Origin: Armillaria gallica
Taxonomy: Eukaryota > Basidiomycota > Agaricomycetes > Agaricales > Physalacriaceae
Reading direction: 5' to 3'
NCBI GenBank assembly: GCA_037576215.1
Contig: JBANDB010000001.1
Location: 4,960,001 to 5,024,000, forward strand
Length of the DNA: 64,000 nucleotides
Positions 1 to 11,254 of this stretch are shown here, in pieces; position 1 is the stretch's first letter, and each line of letters begins with the position of its first letter. The notes beneath the pieces were generated by a model. That model ran no database searches. It saw only the letters and a program-made list of their open reading frames with translations, and had not been told where the DNA came from. Made by a program: the position numbers and the translations under genes.

Positions 1-1043
1 GTCTCCCCAATCATTCACACCCCTTGCATCACCCACTGCCACCATCCTACTTGCTGTCGCTGTCATCCTTGGTACTCATTCATTCAGCTCCCATGGTAGC
101 AGATGGCCACTGATATCAATTCTGTCAGTGTAGTGGAGGCTATCTTACAGTGATAATGTATTGTAGCAAAGCGATTGACTCCGATATTGATGTGGGGGAT
201 GGTGAGTGGGTGGGAATGGGGAGGCGTGGAGGCGAGATGAGGTGATAGTGAAAAGTAAAGCAAGAAGCTGCACAGCCACTCAATCACTGTGCAGTTGTAC
301 AGTCAGAGGTGAGAGAGCGAGCGAAATGAAGACAAAATACATCTTTGGCATGCTTCTACTACTTAATTTATGTTCTCTGAGGCCATGAAAGCTGTCAGGA
401 TATTTAATTATATGTGCTACTTGCCACCTCAACTCGTTTCCATGCTCTTTAATTGGTTTCTATTTGAGGTTTCTTCTTGGTAGCCATACTTGTGCTGAAG
501 CTTAACAAGAAACTGTTTGGGCCAGTGATGCTACAGAAGGTCTGGAGGATGAAGATGTTTATGGCTAGAATTATACATATATTTTCAAATAGATCTGCTT
601 TGAATGCACAACTGAAGTGAACTTAGAAAGAGCAACAATGCTCAAGTGCAATGAGATCAGGTGACTTTAGTACATTTAATAACTGGATGTAGTAATTAAG
701 CATAGCTCTTGTAGTGTAACTGTAATGCTGTATCTGTAAATATTAACTTCTCCAAGGTTGCTGGTTCAACTCCCTCTTATTGTATATTTTCCCTTTGTAT
801 ATTACCTGGCTTACTTAAGCATGTTCTAGTCCTGTTCAAATAATAAATACAAACTGTTAGAAATTTGAAAGAAATAAATTATTTTTCTGCATTGTAACTA
901 GAGTAATTATAACCATTGCTGACTCCTGATAAGGCATCTTATCCTGCCAAGCTTGTTTCTAATAACCCCTTATAAGGGTTTCTTGCTCATTTCAGTATTA
1001 TTTAATCTTATAAGTAATTATAACCTGATTTGGACATTTCTGA
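1..1043. other. Intergenic/TE-derived, no gene recognised
   Basis: No convincing reading frame. Bases about 230-300 match the reverse complement of about 56392-56460, just outside unit R copy 2 (shared core includes CACAGCCACTCAATCAC). This end may therefore be a fragment of another DT1 copy. A near-palindrome, AACCCCTTATAAGGGTTT, lies at about 964-982. A tRNA-like B-box (GGTTCAACTCC, about 769) with a poor A-box 45 bp upstream is discussed under rejected items. Confidence 0.4.
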
Positions 1044-1352
1044 CATACCTCCAATGCTCCTCAAGGCTCTAATCAGATGTTCCTTGGTCACCCTAAGCAG
1101 CAGTTTCTGGCTGCCAGGCTCACTCAAGTGCAGGATTCTGGAAACAAGGGTATCCCTATTGACAGGCACAATAGCCATGCTAAGCTGGAAAATTACCAGT
1201 TTGAGGACTTAGTCATGGCACCCAATGAGTTCTTTGAGTGAGCTCCTTGTTTCTCTCTTTTCTCTTCTTTACTGACTTTCTCCTAGCCCAGTTTGTTACA
1301 GTCACAAGAATGGCACTTACAGTGCTCATTCTTCATGCTATGTCTACTACGT
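1044..1352 (+). pseudogene. Two-exon gene fragment cut by unit R
   Basis: An open frame runs from 1044 to 1237. A donor GTGAGC at about 1238 is followed by a pyrimidine-rich 49-bp intron with a CTGAC branch-like site and acceptor CTCCTAG ending at 1286. Reading on at CCCAGTTTG keeps the frame open until unit R begins at 1353. Without splicing the frame stops at 1239-1241, so the intron explains the stop. The peptide has a coherent, mixed composition (for example KGIPIDRHN and KLENYQFEDL). I do not recognise the family. It could be a host exon or a transposon gene. No start codon or C-terminus is visible; downstream coding was lost when unit R inserted or beyond it. Confidence 0.4.
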
Positions 1353-1951
1353 TGTCACACCTGCAGTGTGTCTAAGGGTGTAATTTTGCAAATTAACATA
1401 CCTTACACGTTAGCAATGCAGAAGTATAGAGAGTGGTCTGACAATGCAAGTGGCATATGAAGAAGCAAGGTTACCAAGGTTGAAAGATCTATGATAGAAA
1501 AAGAAGCAACAGAATTAAACATAAGGACTTTATTGTTGCATTGTACCTTACAGGCATGCATGAAAATAAGGCCAAAGAGCTTACTTGCTTGCTAAGAAAT
1601 CTGTTTTGCATTAGAGAATCCAAACTCAGTGGAATGTGCTTATACATGAGCTGAGGCTAATTTAGATAACTATGCATCTGTAATCTATGATGCGTGGTCC
1701 CTGGAGATCTGGAAAAATGATATCATGCATGGGGTAATCAAGAGAACCCTGGGCATGGTCTAGAAACAGGCTTTGGCTAATGGGAATCGTAAGTGGGCTC
1801 AAAATCTGATACATTCCTTGGTTACTGAGTCTAGAATATGATGCTGCCACCTTTGGAGCAGATCCAAAAGCCAAATATGAAGCATGATTAGTGATCAAGG
1901 ATTAAGCAGCTATTGAGTACAAGTCCACAAGCTACTCTGCTACTAGGGTGA
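1353..1951 (-). repeat. Unit R copy 1, part 1 (LTR-like, TG...CA)
   Basis: Begins TGTCACACCTGCAG and is the reverse complement of about 55790-56391 (unit R copy 2), which begins TGTCACGCCCGCAG in its own orientation. Most differences between the copies are CpG to TpG/CpA. The equivalent of the short ORF seen in copies 2 and 3 is frame-broken here. The unit resumes at 3663 after F4 copy a. Whether it is a solo LTR or a non-autonomous element is undecided. Confidence 0.6.
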
Positions 1952-3662
1952 TGATGAGCCTCCAGGCTCTGTACACTCAGAATTTGCAGATTTTTCCTGC
2001 TAATTAATGTTGCTGTCCCTTCAATGGCCTTTCAGTAAACCAATAATTCCACACACAGCAATACCACTTTCACCCTATGGCAACCACTCTTCACATGCTT
2101 TGTTATCCATCCCATCTTGTTACACATCATAATTGCCATATCTCATCATGGCAAGGCACCTTTGATTGACAATCATCCTAATATGGAATCATCACATCAC
2201 TCAGAAGCACCTAGTTGACATGCCCATTGATCACTTAATGAAATAATGTGATTGACATGAGTATCCTCCCAGCTATAATAATTGCAGCTATGGCAACTAC
2301 AGACCATGTTTACTAAGGCTGTTACAATGCCAAGGCCTTGAGAAAATGTAGTCCCACACATAATCCTCAGCACAATGACTATCACCCAGAAATCTACAGC
2401 TAAACAGCACTTAGTGATCTGCTTGTCACTCAATAAGACCATATGGTTTCTGTCCAAACATGGCAATGTTGACAAGTTGCTGTTACTTTTGAAGGCAAAG
2501 GATCATACATTCACTATGATTTTACCAAGCTACAGCCTTACAGCCTTACTAAGTTGCTCATATTTACACTATTTATAAATTCGTACTTGTAGTATAAAAG
2601 CTAGCTAGAAAAATATAGCTAGCCAGTTTATTGCAGTTTATATCTGTTCACCACAAGTTTATCACTGGTTGACCAGTCTACAACAATTATTGCCAGTAAA
2701 CTACATTTATTCACCATTCTATGGCAATACACCATTTACCCCAGCATATTCTTGATTGCATGTCAACTCTTAAACTCACCAGAGTTATTCTACAGTTTTT
2801 AACTGTAAAGAGTTCTTCCACACTTGCTCTTCACTCTTAACACTATTGGTACACACTCATATTGTGCCAATACATGATTGCTGCACCATACCTCACCCAT
2901 GTTATCTTTTATTAGGCTATCATTGTTTCACTTTCACACCATTGGAGTTTTCACCGTTTCACTTTCACCACTGTTATTATTGCCCACTTGGGTAGTCTCC
3001 AAGTAGACTTAGGATCAGTATCAGTAAGTTTTCATATCACATCAGTATAGGACAGTCCCTTGAGTGAACTTGAAGGTTAGTTTTGACATAGGATAGATCG
3101 TTTCAGTACAAGACCAGTTTTGACATCGACTCAGCATCATCACATTGCATAGGACCAGTATTATCACCAGTTTTTGTAGTTTTACATTTTCTCTCACCAT
3201 TCCACCCTCAGTACCTCTTTCTACATTATCTCTCACCTCCATTGACCTCAGCATTGCGTTTTCTCATCAACTCTCTCACTTCTAGACTGATTGCTGTCAG
3301 TTTAGTCCATCTTCCACTGTTTGCCCTGCTTAGATTACTGTTTTGCAATGTTTTCTAGTTTCACAGCATGTTTTCTCATACAGATTCATGGTATTAATGT
3401 CATACCTGTTTCTGTTCCCTCTCCCTTCAAGAGATCCCTACTGGCTTATAGCCAAAGCATCTAGTACTCGACTACCAAGCAGTACTACTTCACAGACTTA
3501 AAGTTGCAGTGTATACTTGCATATAGAGGAATTGATTTACTGCATGGAGGTGCCTCAAACCACTTGCATACAGGATCACCTTGATTGCCATGCTACTATA
3601 TTAACTCGCCCAATCTCATTCTGAGTTGGTATTGCTGTTGCCATGGAAGTCTAGGCTCATCA
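1952..3662 (-). mobile_element. F4 family DNA transposon, copy a
   Basis: A 1711-bp element bounded by TIRs TGATGAGCC and GGCTCATCA, with a perfect 4-bp TSD GTGA at 1948-1951 and 3663-3666. Its first 600 bp (for example 1952-2000 and 2150-2580) are the reverse complement of the 3' halves of copies b (24502-26090) and c (35269-36977). The middle differs between copies. No transposase frame is visible, so it is non-autonomous. The superfamily is undecided. Families described with TSDs of about this length include Academ, Sola and Ginger, but no match to their ends was tested. Confidence 0.85.
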
Positions 3663-4285
3663 GTGAGTGACATAGATGTTGCTTTGCTCTTTGAGAATAC
3701 TAAAAGGAGGAGCAAGTGACGCTCTGCCAAGAGTGCTGTGCCAGCTTGGATGAGGGATTATTGGCCAATAACAATATAACTTACTAAAGAACCATGTGTA
3801 ACAATCAATCTCTCATAGTATAAGTAGAGTAGAATTTCATGTAATAAGGCAAGCTACCTACCTCCCACATATAGTAATAAAGTTTCAGTTTGGATCTGGA
3901 CTTAGAGCAAGTTGTACTTAGCAAGCTCACTGACCAAACTTGTTCATTTTGTAGATCTGCATATCTGTGTGTTTTGGCTATAGAAATATCCATTGCCTTA
4001 AGGGTTGTGTGGTTCACTATGCTCTCTTATAAAAAGCTTCAAAGAAATAGAGAATTTGAAAATGGCTTGAAAAATATATGTTGTTACATGCACCATTCTA
4101 GTGAGCTTGCTGAGATATATTAAAATATTGTCAATGTGCAATCAGAATTAAATCCCTTGCTCTCCTCCACACTTAAGGAGATTGTGTGTGCGTGCGTGTG
4201 TGTTTAGTGGGATTGAGTGTAGGTTTAGTGTGTTTATGCTAGGCCATGCTTAGTTTCATAGGTGCCAATCACCAGCCTCATTAAT
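3663..4285 (-). repeat. Unit R copy 1, part 2
   Basis: Continues the reverse-complement match to unit R copy 2 (54676-55790), including a TATA-like stretch (ATAGTATAAGTAGAG near 3815) and a GTGT-rich run near 4180-4210. It lacks about 460 bp present in copy 2 between two TGAGCTCGCTAAA direct repeats (near 55029 and 55491). Only one such repeat remains here, which fits deletion between the repeats. The end (CATTAATA, against CGTCAACA in copy 2) is approximate. Confidence 0.6.
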
Positions 4286-4443
4286 ATGCTTGCTTCCAAT
4301 GTGAGCTCACTCTTTCCTCTATATTTCTCAGAGCTAACTCCTCTTTCTAGCATTATGAGGAGACCTGTCTCCCTTGCGCTCATTGTCAAGTTGACTGTAC
4401 CTGGAACAATTGGTTCCCAGGTGCCGACTATGACCCACTCTAT
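4286..4443. other. Short spacer, no gene recognised
   Basis: Unassigned sequence between unit R copy 1 and the TIR element. One minus-strand frame is open but has no recognisable motif. Confidence 0.3.
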
Positions 4444-5487
4444 GCTGTAGGGTTTGGTTAAAACACCTGGATATATCCACCAAGTGTTTGGTCTACATGG
4501 TGGATATTATCCATAGCTCAAAATGATCATGAACTGCTGCCAAAAGCCCCAAAACCACACTGGATTTGGCTCAGATTTGGCCTGGACTAGCTTACATGGT
4601 TAGAAACTATGATTTTTTCCCTCACATGTGTCAAAATGCATTTTTGAATCCCCAAATAGGATTATGTAAGCCTCAAACAGGTTTTCTGGGGCACATTGTA
4701 TTGAATAAATAAATAAAAACTCATTTGACATTGAATAATACATTCCATATATAATATGGTGCTGCATCAAAAAACTTTTAGGAAAAAAACATGAAATGAA
4801 TGTAAAATATTTTATAAATAAAATAAAAACATGCAGTAAGCATACATTCTCATACATGGCACATCTGACATTTAGCAGTATGAGTATCCTGTGTATAAAT
4901 GGGTTGAGGAAAGACAACTGTGTCCATAGTGTGTGCATCGGCACTCACTCAGTTATGAGCATATGGATGAAAAGATGGTGTAGTAATGTGTCTACTAGAG
5001 TATGAGTACACCTTCACCCCACAAAATGCCTGCAACAACACAAAAATATTGTCATTGAGTCAGAAGCAGTGATAACAGGATTAACAGAACTGCAAGCTGA
5101 TGTTGCACAGGGAGGGGTACAATTGAGGAGAGATCACTGCAAAGGACATGGTAGGGACATCACTGAGTTATTGGCAGCAAGGGACAAGGAGATAAAACAG
5201 TTGATGAAGTGTTTTGGCAGACAAACATAGAAGGCAGGGAATAGGGTGAGCCATTTAAAATGGAACAAAGTAGCAGGAAGAGATTATGACTCTGATTCTG
5301 AGTAAAAGCTGAGGCTATTTTTGTGCCATATAGTTTTTGTAGCTAATGCACAAAAAATACAGGATTTGGGGCCAAAATGCAAAAAAAAATTCCCTGAAAG
5401 ACTGTATTGGGTGTGGTAGATAATTATCCATAGGCAGGTCAAACTATTGTAGATAATATCCATGGTGGTTTGACTTAATCTTACAGC
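4444..5487. mobile_element. Small TIR element related to DT1
   Basis: The ends are inverted and resemble DT1 ends. The left reads CTGTAGGGTTTGG then TGGATATATCC and TGGATATTATCC. The right, reverse complemented, reads CTGTAAGATTAAG then TGGATATTATC and TGGATAATTATC. DT1's right end has the same arrangement (TGTAAGTTTAGCCC, TGGATATATCC, TGGATATTATCC). About 1.04 kb, non-autonomous, boundaries good to about 10 bp, no clean TSD found. Confidence 0.6.
5008..5306 (+). pseudogene. Coiled-coil/acidic-tail ORF relic inside the TIR element
   Basis: Two overlapping open frames joined by one probable indel near 5047 read as a charged, helix-prone peptide (ELLAARDKEIKQL). One in-frame TAG follows, then a tail ending in DYDSDSE before TAA at 5304-5306. 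DT1's protein also has a coiled-coil start and an acidic end, so this may be a remnant of a related transposon gene. That link is inference only. Confidence 0.3.
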
Positions 5488-5539
5488 CTGGCCTGCCACA
5501 GACTGAATAGTCCATCTTTGTGCCTGGAGGTGGCCAGTG

Positions 5540-6633
5540 TTAACTTTAATATAGTCTCATAAGTTTGGTTAAGGATCAAAGCCTATTGTGAAGGTTGAGT
5601 TCACAGAATTTGATGCATGACTAGTGGTCTATCTGAGTTGTCGTAAAGGAAAGAATGGTACAGTGCTCTCCTCTGTATAAAATCTTCTAGCATTTTCTTG
5701 CCATGACCAGATTGCCAGAATCTCATCTCTTCAAATTCTTGACTTCTCTGCTCCACCCACTTGTCATTCAAAAAATGGTCTCAGATAGCTTATATAAGCA
5801 AATACCAGTTTTTCTGCAGGTAGTCTTTCATGACTGCTGTCTGAGCATTCCACCAGCACTTAGCTTGTCCTTTCCAATTCAAAGGAGCTAAAGTGTCTAA
5901 TCCAACCTGCATTTTGGGGCCTAGTTGAGCCAAGTTGTCCATACTTGTCAGGTATTTCAATGCTTCTTCTCTGAGGCCTGACCACAAGGGAATTATTATT
6001 GATAAGAGTTTATGGTTAAATTGCCACTCTTCAATCAATGTTGAGAGCACTTATCTCTGTTTTCTTTGGTGAAGAGGTCATCTGGATCATCTCCATCTGG
6101 GGGTTGCCCAAATTAGAAGGAGTTGTGGTATTCTCCCTCTTCACTCTTTTTCTCTCTTCTTGAACTTGAGGCATCATTCTCTTGAAGAATTATTCCTTCT
6201 AGACCATCACCACCCTATTCTGCCAGGAACTTCCTGGAGCTCTGTAGTAGTGCCCCCAGCTGTCAGTTGGGGCATGCGTTTCATAGATGGAGGAGAAGGT
6301 GGGCAGGGATATTAGATTCCTCCTTGTGTAGGCTTGGGTGTAACCTCATAGGTATGGCTATCATCCCTTTCTCTTTCCTTATCCTCATTTCTGCCTCATT
6401 GGCCAGTGGTTTCAGTTGTCTCATGCCCAGAATTGCTCTGATATGGTGTGTGTCTACTCTCGCCATTTGAGCAGATGGCTTGTCTCAATTCCAATTAGAT
6501 TCATAAGCTTTGCCTGGTTGCTTTGAGGGAGTCTCTGGTGCTCAACTATTTGCTCACACCTCTCAATGACCATACATTGTATGCTCTGATTTGTGATAGT
6601 ATTGCTCCAATCTTTTGATGTTCATCTCTGTTA
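5540..6633 (-). pseudogene. Gag-like retroelement gene, C-terminal half (older host element)
   Basis: Minus-strand frames read as a retroelement Gag core: a Trp-rich stretch around 5850 (WKGQAKCWWNAQ), then LNDKWVEQRSQEFEEMRF and an FIQRRALYHSFLY segment down to about 5600. This matches Gag-type proteins of Agaricomycete LTR elements as I know them. Frames are broken by several stops and shifts. The N-terminal half lies beyond Gyp1 at 38882-41265, so Gyp1 inserted into this older element. No LTR for it is identified. Confidence 0.55.
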
Positions 6634-6800
6634 TGGAACCCAGTTGCTACTGGGAACACTGAAGACATGTGCAACAAAACAAGACTCAGCTCTGTTGTGG
6701 TTAGAACATAGAATACAAGGTAAAAAGACAATCAGCCTCCATGAAGGCATATAAGGCTACAGTAACAATAGATGTAAACAACATGTACATAAGGGTTACA
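6634..6800 (-). repeat. Gyp1 3' LTR
   Basis: 167 bp, about 85-90% identical by eye to 38715-38881. Shared core: CTCTGTTGTGGTTAGAACAT and GGCATATAAGGCTACAGTAA, the latter holding a TATA-like TATAAGG. On the minus strand it runs TGTAACCC to GGTTCCA. Confidence 0.8.
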
Positions 6801-7901
6801 CCCACCCCTACTCAGAAAATTTGACCATCTTTCCAGGCCCATCTCTCAGAAATTTCTTCAGCCATACGTTGAGAGCCTTGTTATCCTCAAGTTCCAAGCC
6901 TGACAGCCACTCATCATCTTTGGGCTGTAGCCAATGTATCTGATGAGGTATCACCATCTGCACCCCCATCTGTATATGTCAACAATCCTATTGACTGCAA
7001 ACTCCTCAGCACCATTTTCCATTATAATGGGGCCAGGCCAGGGTGGTTCCTATTGGGGAAATAGAGAAGTATCGTTTGCATTGTATGGTTTCAACAGAGA
7101 TGCATGGAAGGTTGGGTGGATGAAGGAAGAGGGTATATTGAGTGTGTACACCAACTTCTCAGGGTTTGCATCAAGAACGGTGAATGGGCCATTGAACCAA
7201 GGCATAAATTTAGCGCATTGTTTGGAACTCTTGTGAGCATATTTTTGGCATCTGTTCTTTGTAGATAGCATTACATGATCCTCAATGTTGAATACAATTT
7301 CAGGAGAGCAAGAGTGATTAGCAAAGTGCATCTGCTCAATTTTGGCAGTAGCGAGGTTATTAGAAGCCTCCTTGATATCCAACTCAAGGTGCTGCAAGAA
7401 GGATTCTGCATCCAGTGGGATATCAGGGGGTGGTATTGCAATGAGGGGAGGCATGAGTCATGGTGAGTGGCACAATTTCAAATGAAATGGGGAAAAGCCA
7501 GTAGATGTGTTGATTGTGTTTATAATAGTAAAGCGAACAAGGCATAGTTTAGAAGACCACCCTTTTTGGTTCTGGTTGACATAGAAGTGACAGGCTTGAA
7601 TGACCATCTTATTGGATCTCTTTGAGGTGCTGTCTGTTTGGGGATGCCAGGTGGTGGACATTTTATACTTGATTCTGGACAGTTTTGTGAATGCCTTCCA
7701 GAATTTGGATATGAAGAGTTTGTCACGATCACTGATGATATCTTCAGGCATGCCATTCTCACAGTACCAATGTTGGAAGAAAATCTCTGTGAAATCTTCT
7801 GCTGTCCCTGTGGACTTTCAAGGCAAGATTTGGACATCTGCTTCAAGTCTATCCATCATTGTAATGATGCTGTCAAACCCGTTCTCTGCAGGAAGCACAG
7901 G
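6801..7901 (-). pseudogene. Gyp1 integrase core, C-terminal part and chromodomain
   Basis: On the minus strand from 7901 the frame reads GFDSIITMMDRL (first catalytic Asp region), then a TGA/TAA-containing stretch, then the second Asp motif SDRDKLF and the HPQTD motif. At the catalytic Glu position it reads TSKRSN where the family has (T/S)ER, so Glu is now Lys. After 7454 comes the typical integrase tail, ending LHPTFHASLLKPY-like and NANDTSLFPQ. A degraded chromodomain follows near 6960-6840 (DEWLSGLELEDNKALNVW). The integrase N-terminus is 13.5 kb away at 21440-21920, on the other side of DT1. Confidence 0.75.
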
Positions 7902-8343
7902 TGAATGCATCTCTAGCCCAAATGCTATGGATATATCCATACAGCTCTAGCTCTACAACATGGATAATAACCATGGTTAAAATAGCACCACTTACAGTAG
8001 CAATTACTGCTAAAAGGCCACCCAATACAGGTGATTATGCCTTAAATCCTGATATTTTTTCAGAAGCCAATTGAGAAAAAAAAATCAGACTGGCAGAGCT
8101 TAGTCAGCCATTACCACGTCCAAATTTGGCCACATGGGCCAAAAACATAGATACTGATATTCTGGCTCTAGTGCTCACTGTATAGTGGCCACCAGCAACG
8201 CCCAGTTCCAGAACGTGAGCTGACTAAGCCTATTTTCGGCTATTTTGATGGCAAATCGATGTTAATTGCTTCAACACTCATTGATAGACTGTCCTACTGC
8301 CTCATATAGTTCCATATGAGTTCAAGTATATAGTAGTACTAAT

Positions 8344-11254
8344 TTACCTGGAATAAAACTCATCTTCACTGTCATCCTGCCCTTCAACATCAACATCTAT
8401 GATCTCTTCTTGGCTGCTTTCAACCCCAGTCTCTGCCCCTGCATGTTCAGCCTCTACTGCTAAATTCCCTGCTGCTTCATACTTGGCTATAGCTACCTGG
8501 AGATGTCTGTACCTAGATTCTCGATCACCTCTGCCTTTGACACCAGATTTAGCCTTTGGAATCTCCAATCCTGAGCCATTTTTACCATTCTTTATATGCC
8601 AGTCCAACTGCAAATCCAATGCCACTACTGTGAGGTATCCATTTGCACCACGCCGTATTTTGTATGCTTCCTCAAGTGCCTGAGAAGTCCGATAAGGATC
8701 ACATCCATCAATGGCTTCTTCTGCACATGCAATCCTGGCAGCATGAGTATGGTCTTTGTCAGCATTCTGGGAAGCAACATCCTTCATATGCTGAGCCATG
8801 GTATGTTTGATAGCACGATTGTTCCCAGAGCTATCCTGGTCATGAACAAGTTTCCGCAATGCTGTACGTTCCTCAGATGTGAGGGACTTCAGGTAACTGG
8901 AAGCTCCATTTTTCTTGTACATTTGAAGAGCATTGAAGTAATTTAAGGACATATTTGGCTGAATACGAGCTGCCTGTCACCAGTTGCCAAATGCACCTTC
9001 ATTTAAATCGTTTGTTGATTCCATCCAGGCACTTTCAATTTGCTCAGAAGTTGCAGTGTCAATTGCTCCCCCTGCTAAGAATTCAGAAGTGAATCTTTCC
9101 CAAGTCTCTAGTGCTCCTGTACAGAATGAAACCAGTAAAGGAGACAGGTGAGGTAGCTGGGGCTTGCACTGGAGAACAGCATATATAGCCTCTGGCATCT
9201 CCCATAGTTTCCCATCCAGTGAGCCTGTTTCATATGACATGTCTGGGCTAAGGAGCAGGTCGGGATCAGCAATGATTTTACGCAGGTGGGATTTTACTTT
9301 TTCATGCAGAGGGCCTAATTTAAGCATGTTTGTTTCACTTCGAAGAGGACCACGTATTTCACGCATATAGGGAACCCCAATGGCCTGGTAGTAGATTGTA
9401 ATGACCGCAAATTCATGTTGGGTTGCATTATCCTCACATCCATGTTTAACATTGCGCTCCATGTGGTTCAATGTTCGGCTTGCTTTGTTTTGTTCAACAT
9501 AGCTTAAGAATTGAAGAATAAGATCAAGATATGTGATAATTATTGCACATGCTTCAGCATGAGATTGAAAGCGGGTATTGCTTGTATCAGGGAAACAGAG
9601 TGTAAAACCCATCTCAAGATCCCAAAAATACCGGAGTGTATCTTGCTGACCACGCTTCTGGTCCTTGTGGCGAAATACAGCACCAGCTAGACTTGAGACC
9701 TTAATTGCCCCACCCTGTGTACGATCTTCTGCATGTTTTGCAGCTGCAGTCCCTGCTGCAAGATCAGCAGCTGCTGCATTATCCCGATTGTACATTTTGA
9801 TTGGGCCAGAAACACCATTCTCCTCCCACCATCTTGACATATGAGTACATCCTCCTTTGAATGCATTCATCTCTTTATGCATACAACATCCAGCCCAGAT
9901 CAAGAGATCAATATTCTTCTTCTGACTGTCATCCAATTTCGCAAATTCAGCTTCTCCCAGTTCAAAGGCAAACCTGTGAAAGGCTTCATCATGGTGTGTT
10001 TTCCTTTCATTCTGGGAAAGATTTTCCCAGCTTGCTATTCCACCTGCATTGATAATAGCCTCCTGTAACACCTTGAATAGAATATCAAGAAGCTCATGTG
10101 ATGTTAACTTTAGAATTGTTTTCTCCCCACGCTTCTCACGTTCACATCTCTGCTTCCATGTTTGCAAAAGCCGAAACAGCTTCTTTTGGTCCTCTGCATG
10201 ATCTGTATGCATTCCAGTAACTGCAATCCAGAAATCTCTAGCTTCTTCTCCACTTTGACAGTGAGAGCTATGCTTATAAATACTGTATAGATCATCAACT
10301 AGATCTACCCATGCCTCGAGCTGAGTTTCACTTGTATGGTTGACTGCCATTTGAATTCCAAGAAAGAACTGTGTCTTGTGGTTATTCTCATCAATAACAG
10401 TTGCATGATGTGATTCCAGATTGTTATTTTTGTGAGTGGTGCCATCACCACTTATTGTTAGCCCTGGGATGAAAGATGAATATAACTATTCATTGCATAG
10501 GCCATTAATATGACATACCTTTTGCATTTTTTATACATTGAACAACTTGCATCTTTGCTGCAGCCCCTCCCTCCAGTACAATCCGCTTTGTACTCCAATC
10601 TGAAACACTCCCTTCAACAGGGACTCCAAGGTGATTGGCCATTCTATTCAGAACACTAAGAACACGCTCAGGATTGACTCCATCTTTAGCAATAAGATCA
10701 TTGATTAATGAGCGTGTGTCATCAGGAATAATACCATGGTCCTTCAACTGGAGAGAAGGACCATCAACAATGGTAGTCTTTGTAGCATTTGCAATGCGAT
10801 TCGGAACCCGTTTGATCTTTGCCTTTAGACTGTGAAGCTGCTTCCTATCCTCCACTCTCTCCTCTGCCTGAAGAGTCATCTTGGACATCATGACTTCAGA
10901 TTCCTTCATTAGATGGGCAATCTCATCCTCCAAATCTCCAATGTATATAGCCTTCTTGCCCAAATCCTCTGCTTGTGTCTCCACCCTTTTCTGATTGCGT
11001 TTAAGCTTCTTCTGAAGACCATATAGGCGCCATTGGTAATTCTCAGCACGTTTACGTGCCTGGGAAAGCTCTGTCAGGTCCAATGGAGCTAGACTCTCCT
11101 GTCCCAATAGCATGAGTCCATCATGATCTGCATGTGCTGATGTTTCATCAGAAGTGTGATGAGCAGCACGGATCTTTGCCAATTGGCCTTTTTGCTGTGC
11201 AGACCGACGTTTGGTAGTACCAGAGTACCTTTTAAAGTTAGCACGGGGCCCCAT
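8344..11254 (-). CDS. DT1 transposase candidate (spliced, one premature TGA)
   Basis: Exon 1 is 11254-10519, a 55-bp GT-AG intron is 10518-10464, and exon 2 is 10463-8344. I chose the ATG at 11254 because upstream in-frame codons give only non-ATG starts. The product would be about 951 residues, with a single TGA at 8977-8979 in W-TGA-Q-A-A-R; a CGA-to-TGA change explains it, since the frame then runs on to the TAG-class end at 8344. The layout is: a basic N-terminus; a coiled coil over about residues 50-150 (QKKLKRNQKRVETQAEDLGKK); the motif SGDGTTHKNNN just after the splice; a Cys/His-poor central region; and an acidic C-terminus (DVEGQDDSEDEF). I know similar proteins only as abundant uncharacterised Agaricomycete proteins. 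A transposase role is inferred from its position inside TIRs and its loss from the deleted copy. Confidence 0.6.
10464..10518 (-). other. Intron in DT1 gene
   Basis: Minus-strand donor GTATGTCA and acceptor TTCATCCCAG. Splicing joins ...NAK-G with LTISGDGTTHKN and removes an in-frame break. The 55-bp length is usual for Agaricomycete introns. Confidence 0.75.

Noticed and set aside
706..785. tRNA gene or SINE head (A-box-like and B-box GGTTCAACTCC)
   Set aside because: Spacing is right, but no acceptor or anticodon stem can be drawn and the A-box is poor.
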